Assembly: GCA_030432675.1 (NCBI GenBank)
Contig: JAUIMA010000003.1
Location: 1 to 41,641 of the forward strand
DNA: 41,641 nucleotides
Origin: Candidatus Hydrogenedentota bacterium
GTDB taxonomy: Bacteria > Hydrogenedentota > Hydrogenedentia > Hydrogenedentales > JAEUWI01
Direction of reading: 5' to 3'
The notes under the pieces were generated by a model. That model was not told the DNA's origin and did no database searches. It worked only from the letters and a program-made list of their open reading frames with translations. The position numbers and the translations under genes were made by a program. Below are positions 17,319-25,199 of the stretch, piece after piece; within the stretch, counting starts at the first letter, position 1, and every line of letters begins with the position of its first letter.

Positions 17319-19274
17319 TCACGGTCCGAAATTTCGGGTCACGGTCGACTTGCCAGAGAGAATGTCACCCATACGTTTCCGGAGGCTTGAGCGGAGCTTC
17401 GCGCCGTTGGTCGTAAGGTCAAAGGACTCCGGCCCTGCTCCCGGGTAGAATCCTGCTGGCAGCGAGAGTTCTTTTCGGGAAACCCGCTCCCAGAGAATCT
17501 GAAGGTATTCGTAGTCTTCCAATCCATCCCGAAACGCGAATAGCCGCCGGGTGGGATAGAGGCCTTCGTGTCCTTGCCCGACCAAGGCACCTGACCCCGC
17601 CTCGGGGGCGTTCAAAACAGGACCCAAGACACCATGAAACCCCAATGTCCAACAACGCCACGGCATGGCCCGTGTGGCCCTCCCTTGCCCTGCCTGCCAC
17701 GGAGAACCGGTGCATGGAGTGGCATCGAGCCAAGGCGACTGCGCGGGAACGGCAATTTGGATGGTCTCCAGGGCGGGATTGTTGAAAAGCACCTCAGCAA
17801 CGGACGGAAAGGCCCCATCCTCCGAGGGCCTGTCAAAGCGAATGCGCACGGCGAGGCACTCCCGGGGATAACGAAACGATCCACGTGCGATGTTTCGGCC
17901 CAAAGGACTCATCTCCACGTCAACGTCCCAGTCCACCGTCGCATGGGTAAACTCACCCGGAATATAGGCGGTCTCTACCTCGATTCCTTCCCAGGCACTT
18001 TCGTTGCCATGCAACACCGTCAGGTCGGCCAGTCGAAAATGGGTCCGAAACGTCATCTCCAGCCAGGGAATGGGCACGTTCGCCGAAGCCCTGGCCTGCC
18101 AATGGGTCACCTCGCTACCGTCCACGACTTCCGATGCCAGCGTCTGATACGTACCCGTTGCATCGGGTGCACCTACACTGCCGAGGCAGACGGCGATGTT
18201 CTCCTGCGCATAGTGTGTCAGTGATTGGCCGGAAGCCAGACGACTGAGGATAGCGGGGTCCGTCTGCACGGGGAGTGCCCAGATTTCTGCGTAGCGTTCA
18301 AAATACGGATGGGCTGGTGCCGCGAGGATACGCTGCACGTGCTCATCGGCCCGGGAGAATCGGGCATAACCCTGACGAAGCGCATGCCACGTTTCGCGGG
18401 GACCAAAGGCTGCAGGTTGGGCAACGCGCTTTAATGTTCCAGCGACGGCAGGCAAACGGGCCTGGGTCTTATACAATTGAAGTTGCAATCCATCCTGAGG
18501 CTCCGTGACGGTAGGTTCGGGAAAATGGGCCAGCATGGTCCCTTCGCGCCCTCCCACGTCGACGAGGTTCGCCGTCCCGGTTGCGCTCACATAGTTCCGA
18601 TGGGCCTGCAGGTCGGCCTCATCCGCACGGGCTCCCGCTGAAAGGGTATCGAACCATACCCGATAGGCGATGTCCAGCTCCTGCAAGGTATCGTACACCG
18701 GAATCCAAGCGTCCACATCCGAAAAGGAACGATTGTACGCACTGGCGAGGGCGTGAAGGTCTACATCGAACAGCGTGGCGAGACTCCGTGCTTCCGGTAG
18801 CGCAAACTCATATACTACAAAGGGGAAATCTCGGACGGCTTCTTTGCCCCCATCGAACTCCAGTCGGAGCTCCGCGCGGTAATCGCCCGCTTCCTGGTCG
18901 TTCGGAACGTCCAACTGAAGCAGAATCTCCATGGAATCGTTGGCGCGAATGGCAACCGGTGTGAGGGGGACGAGCGCATCTGCCACCTGTGGCGCGCCAG
19001 GAAGAAAATCAGTGGCGATCGCTGGACGATACCACGTGGCCGGTGGTCCTTCCTTCCCCTTCCAAACAAGCTGCCACGAAACGAGTTCCCGGTCCCGCTT
19101 TTCCGGGGCAAGGTGAAGTGCGATTACCTCATACTCACCGGCCGCCGCCGCCGGAGCAATGCCAGAATCCCGGGCCAACCCGTCGCCATCCGGTTCGAGA
19201 TAGTCCTCAGAAAGGGTAAAAGAGGCGCCGGAGATAAAAAGCAACAGAGAGACTGCTGTTGAGCCAAACATCAA
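17319..19274 (-). CDS. DUF4091/GH123-like exported protein
   Basis: Signal peptide. C-terminal 'RRLFAFRDGLEDYEYLQILWERVSR' is characteristic of DUF4091/GH123 proteins. An internal segment resembles a discoidin/F5-F8C module. Confidence 0.7.
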   Translation of the reverse strand: MMFGSTAVSLLLFISGASFTLSEDYLEPDGDGLARDSGIAPAAAAGEYEVIALHLAPEKRDRELVSWQLVWKGKEGPPATWYRPAIATDFLPGAPQVADALVPLTPVAIRANDSMEILLQLDVPNDQEAGDYRAELRLEFDGGKEAVRDFPFVVYEFALPEARSLATLFDVDLHALASAYNRSFSDVDAWIPVYDTLQELDIAYRVWFDTLSAGARADEADLQAHRNYVSATGTANLVDVGGREGTMLAHFPEPTVTEPQDGLQLQLYKTQARLPAVAGTLKRVAQPAAFGPRETWHALRQGYARFSRADEHVQRILAAPAHPYFERYAEIWALPVQTDPAILSRLASGQSLTHYAQENIAVCLGSVGAPDATGTYQTLASEVVDGSEVTHWQARASANVPIPWLEMTFRTHFRLADLTVLHGNESAWEGIEVETAYIPGEFTHATVDWDVDVEMSPLGRNIARGSFRYPRECLAVRIRFDRPSEDGAFPSVAEVLFNNPALETIQIAVPAQSPWLDATPCTGSPWQAGQGRATRAMPWRCWTLGFHGVLGPVLNAPEAGSGALVGQGHEGLYPTRRLFAFRDGLEDYEYLQILWERVSRKELSLPAGFYPGAGPESFDLTTNGAKLRSSLRKRMGDILSGKSTVTRNFGP

Positions 19275-19300
19275 TGTGAAAACCCCAGAATAGTAAAACG

Positions 19301-19336
19301 TAAAAAATAGCCGAGGACCAATCAGTCCTCGGCTAT
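19301..19336 (-). terminator. Rho-independent terminator downstream of the prepilin gene
   Basis: ATAGCCGAGGAC / GTCCTCGGCTAT 12-bp perfect stem, 6-nt loop; on the minus strand it is followed by TTTTT. Confidence 0.92.
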
Positions 19337-19373
19337 ATCGTACACCAAGTGATGCAATCTCGCTTAACGCGAA

Positions 19374-20390
19374 TTAGAACAGGGATACCAAGACGCCGAA
19401 GGCGCGGGTGGTCGGGAAGTCAGAAGGATACTTCTGAAACTCGACGTGCCCGTCCATGAAGAGCCAGTTGGAGCCGCCGGGAACGTGGTTGTAGTCCACC
19501 GTATCGAGGCTGACCAAATCACCCAGAACCGGAATCGTGCTCTGCGCCTGGGCCGATGCGCCCGGGTTGTTGATGTCCGTGATAAAGAAGCGCTCGATAC
19601 CTTCGCGAGTACGTTGCACTTCGATACCCGAGTCATCGATATTCTCGTCATAGACATTTTCGAAATTAACCGGATCAGCCACCCAGGCACCGATGTTGGC
19701 GGCGACCGTGTTCTGAAGTGCAGCTACGAAACCGGCCTGAATATAGGGTCCAACTGCCGCCGGGCCCGCTGGAATGGCACCGTCATTGGGGTCCACGCCA
19801 TCGACCAGGTAGTCGTTGCCATTCTTGCCGTTCATCGCCCATCCGAGATAGAGATAGGATTCTGCCGTCAGCCCGCAGGGGTCAACCGTGCCTTCCAAAG
19901 GCTGGCCGGCTTCTTGTTCGTACCAGTAGCCCGCTCCCTCGAGGACTTCCGTACCACCACCATCTGAGGGACAGACCATCGTGTTGACATCCGTGAGATA
20001 CTCTGGATAAACGAGGGGGCCATCAAAAACAAATTCGGTATCGGGTGAATGGCCGCCCGGCTGGCCCAATCCGGGAGGAGCCGGGTTGGGATACTGACAC
20101 TCCAGATCATTTGGACGCACATAGCTGGCAGTTGAGCCACCACCTGCCGGTGAGCTAATCACCCAGGACTGGCGTTGGGCCATGGGCGGAAACTTTTCGC
20201 CCTTGGATTCGTTCGCGTACATTTTGAAGACTACGCCCAGCTGCTTGAGATTGTTTTGACAACTGGCACGTCGGGCCGCTTCGCGTGCCCGGGACAGCGC
20301 CGGAAGTAAGATAGCGGCAAGAATGCCGATGATCGCAATAACGACCAGCAGTTCGATCAGGGTGAAACCTTGTTTTTTCATCGTATTCAA
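19374..20390 (-). CDS. Prepilin-type N-terminal cleavage/methylation protein, DUF1559-like
   Basis: N-terminus '[49 protein letters not shown]'; C-terminal '[17 protein letters not shown]'. Confidence 0.95.
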   Translation of the reverse strand: MNTMKKQGFTLIELLVVIAIIGILAAILLPALSRAREAARRASCQNNLKQLGVVFKMYANESKGEKFPPMAQRQSWVISSPAGGGSTASYVRPNDLECQYPNPAPPGLGQPGGHSPDTEFVFDGPLVYPEYLTDVNTMVCPSDGGGTEVLEGAGYWYEQEAGQPLEGTVDPCGLTAESYLYLGWAMNGKNGNDYLVDGVDPNDGAIPAGPAAVGPYIQAGFVAALQNTVAANIGAWVADPVNFENVYDENIDDSGIEVQRTREGIERFFITDINNPGASAQAQSTIPVLGDLVSLDTVDYNHVPGGSNWLFMDGHVEFQKYPSDFPTTRAFGVLVSLF

Positions 20391-20596
20391 AGCCTCCTAA
20401 GCCTTATGAAGATGAATGGGGTCTACAACAAAACACTTGGATATTGACGGGTCATAGCGTTGGGTCCAAATCTCCTTTCGCCACGTGGCGGTTTTGCTCA
20501 CTGTGTTTTAATTCGCGCCGAACCACACCCTAATGTCATGAGAGCACTACTTAACGTCCGGTATAGAGTTACTATGTAGTAGGCGCTTACATAATC

Positions 20597-20625
20597 AATG
20601 TATCCCACGCAATAGGTTTTGTCAA
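20597..20625 (-). promoter_or_regulatory. Sigma70-type promoter for the prepilin gene
   Basis: Minus strand TTGACA (20625-20620), 17-nt spacer, TACATT (20602-20597). Predicts a 5' UTR of about 200 nt. Confidence 0.65.
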
Positions 20626-20832
20626 CGGGACAAAGACGGCTATTCCCACTATTCTCATTACAATCCCCCAGATCGCGCAAATATCACGTGTTATTCATGA
20701 TTCCGCAAGCACTTCTTCACTTATTTCTGTGTCACTTAGAGAATGTGCTCCAATATGAAATTATTTCTGGCAAGAGGAGCCCGAGAGCGTGCAATACAAT
20801 CTGTAGCTGCGTAATTTTACGCAGTCGAAGCC

Positions 20833-21228
20833 TCACGTGGCGGAAACCTGTACCCAGACCCGGCGTCGGCGAGGACCATCAAATTCGCAGAAATAGATGG
20901 ATTGCCACGTACCGAACTGCAGTTTACCCTCGCGGACGAAGATCATTTCTGAGAAGCCCATCATGCTGGCCTTGACGTGGGCGGCCGCATTCCCTTCCGC
21001 GTGGGCGTAGCCCCCCTCCCATGGCACGGCCCGCTCCAGAATGAGTTCCATGTCGGCGACCACATCGGGATCGGCGTTTTCATTGATCGTTATTCCAGCA
21101 GTCGTATGGGGCACGAAGAGCTGCACCATGCCGTCACGGATACCAGACGCATCCACGCAGCGCTGAACAGCCGCATCGATATTTACGAACTCCGTGTGCT
21201 GGTGGGTGACCACTTCCAATTCCTTCAT
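20833..21228 (-). CDS. yjbQ: YjbQ/UPF0047 family protein
   Basis: 'MVQLFVPHTTAGITINENADPDVVADM' and 'GYAHAEGNAAAHVKASMMG...GKLQFGTWQSIYFCEFDGPRRRRVWV' are diagnostic of the family. Confidence 0.93.
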   Translation of the reverse strand: MKELEVVTHQHTEFVNIDAAVQRCVDASGIRDGMVQLFVPHTTAGITINENADPDVVADMELILERAVPWEGGYAHAEGNAAAHVKASMMGFSEMIFVREGKLQFGTWQSIYFCEFDGPRRRRVWVQVSAT

Positions 21229-21235
21229 CGATGAC

Positions 21236-22930
21236 TCAAAGCTCCATTTGATTCAAGTTGCGCAGCCCCAGACGCATTGGCAACCAGGTGCAGAGAACCC
21301 CTAACGCCGTGATGGTTACGACGGCCGCGGCAAGCGCCCATTGAAACTGCTGCTCCGTGTGAAAAAGGCCCAGCACCTTCCACTGTAGTACCAGTACCTG
21401 AAGCGCGACCAGGAAAATAACAAACGCCACGCTGGATAAAAGGTTCAGGGTTCCGCCCATGCCAGACACAATTCGGGCCGGATTGTCTTCGGTGAACGTC
21501 GGATACAGGGCCCCAAATCCTACGGCCATACCCGAAAGCCCCATATTGGCCACGAGCACACTGTAGACGGTCAGTCCATAGTGGAGGGGCTGCAAGGCCA
21601 GCATATACCCCGAGAGCAAGGCCAGTCCCACCGTAAATGCGGAAGTGAGTGAAACACTCAGCCAGAATTTTTGCCAAATCAATTGGCGGAACGTCAGCGG
21701 CGCGAGTCCCAAAATCCAGATTCGCCGGCCCTCCAGGCTGATCAAGGGAAAAACGAAGCGGCTTGTGAGCGTGGCCACGATTAGCGTGACGGCCCCAACA
21801 TTCAGACAGGCAATCCACCCGCGCCAGAACTCGTTTTCATAGAGCCTCGTGGTATTCCGAATGTTCGCGATATAGATGGCCATGATGCCGAAAAAAATGG
21901 CAAATTGAGACCATTGGGTAGGGTCCCGCCAGAACAACTTGATGTCCTTGTGGAACAGGGCCCGATAGGGTTCCCTTACGGGTGACAAGACACGGTCCAG
22001 CCAGGCCAGCGCGCCCTTATCCATGGGCTTGATGCGCTGCTTGTCTTGTCCCATAAGATAGGACCACCCCGAATAGAAAATAAGGTCGGCCAGTCTCCCG
22101 GCGAGAAAGACGACAAAGAGGGCCGTGGACAGGAGCATGCCGAACCAGAAAAGGGCCTCGGTGTAATTGCCATCTCCGGCCATACGCAGGCCCTGGGCCG
22201 CCCAGTGGCTGGGTAAGAACGGTGACTGGGTACGATCCATGGCCTGCAGAATTGCGGGCATGGTGGTGGACTCCGAGAATCGCGCTTCCCGAATAACCGT
22301 TCGGATGTAGGCGAAAAAAGAGAGAACGGCGACGGCCCCCATGACCGCAATCGTCAACGTATTCATCCGAGGGAAAAAACGAACCAGTAGCATGGTGATT
22401 GCCGAACCCAGACACGCCGGAATGACAACGAAGGGTAGAAAGAAGAAGACAATCGCCACATAAAAAACAGCGTTCGCCTGGGTATTCCACGCGTAGGCCA
22501 CCATCATCGGCGAACCCAGGTAGGCCAACGACCATGAACTGAACGACACACTCTCGATAAATCGCGCGTAGAAGAAGTCGGTATAGCTGATAGGCCCCTG
22601 GAGAAGGTAGACCACTTCCTTCGAGCGATAGAGCGTGGAGAAAGCCACCAACGTGTTGGAGAAAACCAGCAGGACGAATATAGAAAGGGCAAAGATATTC
22701 AAACTTTGCCGTAAGAGGGCCTTTCCAAACACAAATTCACCACCACCCTGACCGCCGAAGTAAATCAACCACCCAAACCCGGTATCGAAAAGGAACAAGG
22801 CCGCAAACCAAAGAGCGAGCGCGGCGAAAGTCAATACGCCGACTTTCAATTTCGATTGGTGCCGGACCGAGGCAATCTGGTGTCCGGCAATCCGGGCCTT
22901 CATGAGGATAACCGTCCAGACCTGATTCAT
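21236..22930 (-). CDS. ABC-2-type exporter permease, large polytopic
   Basis: Multiple TM segments. Start codon overlaps the stop of the ABC ATPase gene by 4 nt. Confidence 0.8.
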   Translation of the reverse strand: MNQVWTVILMKARIAGHQIASVRHQSKLKVGVLTFAALALWFAALFLFDTGFGWLIYFGGQGGGEFVFGKALLRQSLNIFALSIFVLLVFSNTLVAFSTLYRSKEVVYLLQGPISYTDFFYARFIESVSFSSWSLAYLGSPMMVAYAWNTQANAVFYVAIVFFFLPFVVIPACLGSAITMLLVRFFPRMNTLTIAVMGAVAVLSFFAYIRTVIREARFSESTTMPAILQAMDRTQSPFLPSHWAAQGLRMAGDGNYTEALFWFGMLLSTALFVVFLAGRLADLIFYSGWSYLMGQDKQRIKPMDKGALAWLDRVLSPVREPYRALFHKDIKLFWRDPTQWSQFAIFFGIMAIYIANIRNTTRLYENEFWRGWIACLNVGAVTLIVATLTSRFVFPLISLEGRRIWILGLAPLTFRQLIWQKFWLSVSLTSAFTVGLALLSGYMLALQPLHYGLTVYSVLVANMGLSGMAVGFGALYPTFTEDNPARIVSGMGGTLNLLSSVAFVIFLVALQVLVLQWKVLGLFHTEQQFQWALAAAVVTITALGVLCTWLPMRLGLRNLNQMEL

Positions 22931-23670
22931 TGGGCGGGCACTTCCTCGTCGGTGCGGGTCAGGGTCAGGAAGATATCCTCAAGCGAGCCGGGGCGTTCAT
23001 GCAGCGCCTTGATTTCCTCCACACTCCCCAGCTGCAGGAGCTTGCCGTGGTTGATAATCCCAATTTTGTCGGCCACTTCCTCCGCGATGCTAAGCGTGTG
23101 GGTCGACATGAACACCGTGAGGCCCTCCGTGCGAGTTTTCTCCTTGAGAAAGTCCTTTACAAAGCGGATGTTTTTGGGATCAAGTCCCACCCACGGCTCA
23201 TCCACGATGACCACTTTGGGATCGTGCAAGAAACACGAGGCGAAGGAAAGTTTCTGCCGCATCCCGTGGCTATAGTCTTCCACGAGCTGATCGCCCACGT
23301 GGGCAATTTCAAACATCTCGAGAAGTTCTTCGCAATGGGTCTGGTAGTAATCTTCCGGCACCTGATAGAGTCCGGCAACAAAGCGCATAAACTCCCGCCC
23401 CGTAAGCTTGTCATAGAGAAAGGGGTGGTCGGGCACATAGCCCATGAGCTGTTTAGCCCCGACGGGATCTTTCTGCACGTCAATCCCCCCCACGCAAACC
23501 GTACCTGAACTGGGTCGCAGGAGGCCCGTCATCATTTTGATGGTCGTTGTCTTCCCGGCACCATTGGGGCCAAGAAAACAAAAGAACGTGCCCGACTCGA
23601 TATTCAGGTCCAACGGAGAGACGGCAATCTTTTCACCGAAATGCTTGGTCAACTGCGTGGTTTGGATCAT
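22927..23670 (-). CDS. ABC transporter ATP-binding protein
   Basis: Walker A GPNGAGKTTT, signature YSHGMRQKLSFA, Walker B VVIVDEPWVGLDP, STHTLSIAEEVADKIGIINHG. Confidence 0.96.
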   Translation of the reverse strand: MIQTTQLTKHFGEKIAVSPLDLNIESGTFFCFLGPNGAGKTTTIKMMTGLLRPSSGTVCVGGIDVQKDPVGAKQLMGYVPDHPFLYDKLTGREFMRFVAGLYQVPEDYYQTHCEELLEMFEIAHVGDQLVEDYSHGMRQKLSFASCFLHDPKVVIVDEPWVGLDPKNIRFVKDFLKEKTRTEGLTVFMSTHTLSIAEEVADKIGIINHGKLLQLGSVEEIKALHERPGSLEDIFLTLTRTDEEVPAQ

Positions 23671-23717
23671 AGAATTCCTTCCCGCCGCCGGGGGTTTTTC
23701 CCTGGCTAAACGACCGG

Positions 23718-25199
23718 TTATTCGCAGGCGATGACGTCAAGTTCAATTTGCCCGATAAAGGTAATGAGTTGGGCCCAAGCGCTGATGCTTCCGTTAAGCA
23801 ACTTAATGTGGGTTGCATCGGCCGTCTCCTGGCCCAGCGTCGGGTCCATGGGGTACCACTGTCCCCCCAGATACACTTCCGGCCAGGCGTGGTACCCGAA
23901 TCCGTTCAACACATCACTGTAAACCAGGCCAATGGCGATACGGGTCGGAATGTCCACGGCGCGGGCCAGGGCCGTATAGAGCACCGTATGATCATTACAA
24001 TCTCCCGTGCGTGTACGCAGCACATCCACCGCATTGGGCACACTCAGGACCGGTACCTTTTCGATCTCTTCATAGACCCAAGTGTAGAGCAACCGTGCCT
24101 TGCGGGCGGGATCACGTTCCTCCCCGACGATAGCCCGGGCTTCCGCCTGAATCACCGGGTGATCCGTCGCGACAAAGGCGTCTCCGCCCAGAAAGGCCGA
24201 CATATCCGCCGTAGTGTCCTCCGGTGCTTCTGCAGGAAACCCTTCAGGCTGCTGCATGGTCAACTGATCACCGTCTCGCAGTTGCCAGGGAGGATCGTGG
24301 GGAAACGCTGCTTCTGGTACACCGTTCACGCGGACGCGCAGCCGGGAGGCATCAATTCTTACGGGCTCGCCCGAAGGCACGATGGCCAGACTCTGAATCA
24401 AGTCGCTGTTGGCATCCGGAGTCTCCGCGTCAATCAATTCTTTCGGATCGATTTTTCGGAGGGTAAAACCGAAGGGTGTGCTGGCCTGCAGCACTTCGCC
24501 TGCAGCATCCACCCAGGCCTCACTGGTCATGGCTCCCAACACCGTCTCATAGACCCGCGCCTCCACGGACTCTCCACTGATCTCCAGGGTGTCCATACGG
24601 GTACAGGTAATGGTGGCATCAGCAATTTTCATGGCCACGGGGTCGAAGGATTCCACGGTGGTCGACTCCCCCACCTCCAGAATCGGCATCGAATCAGATG
24701 GCAGTCCCATTCCACTGCCGAGAACGAGGCGGGTGTCTATGGGCAAATCCAAGGGAACCGCTTCCCCACCTGTATCGAGAAAGCCTTTCAAATGCCCATC
24801 GGAAACGGTGCCGCGTAACCCCATGTGGGTATCTGAGGCGTCCATCGAAAAGTCGAATTCTGCCCGCTCCCCGGACTGTGCCGTCCAGGCATCGCCCGAT
24901 ATATCCATTCCGACGACAGTACCGAATAACGCGGTCTCCAGTGAGGCGTCCAGCAACATCCGATAGCCTGGTATACCGTCCCGAAGTGCTTCTTCACTCC
25001 GCATCCGCAGGTACCCGACACGGGAATCCCCGTTCAGATATATCCCCATCCACTGGTCACGGGCGACAAAGGCCCCCGCCCCGCCAGAGGCTTCCGGGCT
25101 TGCGCTCCCCCCGAATTCCCGCTGAAGGAATAGTCCCATCATAACGAGCCAGAAGCCCGTTATGAGGAGCGCGATTATACGACGTTGCTTCCGCAACAC
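23718..25199 (-). CDS. Transglutaminase-like domain protein, membrane-anchored
   Basis: N-terminal TM helix. Catalytic triad context 'RTGDCNDHTVLYTALARAVDIPTRIAIGLVY', 'FGYHAWPEVYLGGQWYPMDPTLGQ'. Confidence 0.9.
   Translation of the reverse strand: MLRKQRRIIALLITGFWLVMMGLFLQREFGGSASPEASGGAGAFVARDQWMGIYLNGDSRVGYLRMRSEEALRDGIPGYRMLLDASLETALFGTVVGMDISGDAWTAQSGERAEFDFSMDASDTHMGLRGTVSDGHLKGFLDTGGEAVPLDLPIDTRLVLGSGMGLPSDSMPILEVGESTTVESFDPVAMKIADATITCTRMDTLEISGESVEARVYETVLGAMTSEAWVDAAGEVLQASTPFGFTLRKIDPKELIDAETPDANSDLIQSLAIVPSGEPVRIDASRLRVRVNGVPEAAFPHDPPWQLRDGDQLTMQQPEGFPAEAPEDTTADMSAFLGGDAFVATDHPVIQAEARAIVGEERDPARKARLLYTWVYEEIEKVPVLSVPNAVDVLRTRTGDCNDHTVLYTALARAVDIPTRIAIGLVYSDVLNGFGYHAWPEVYLGGQWYPMDPTLGQETADATHIKLLNGSISAWAQLITFIGQIELDVIACE

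Noticed and set aside
23748-24818. 356-aa plus-strand ORF opposite the transglutaminase gene
   Set aside because: Shadow ORF in the complementary frame of a well-supported CDS; no recognisable motif.
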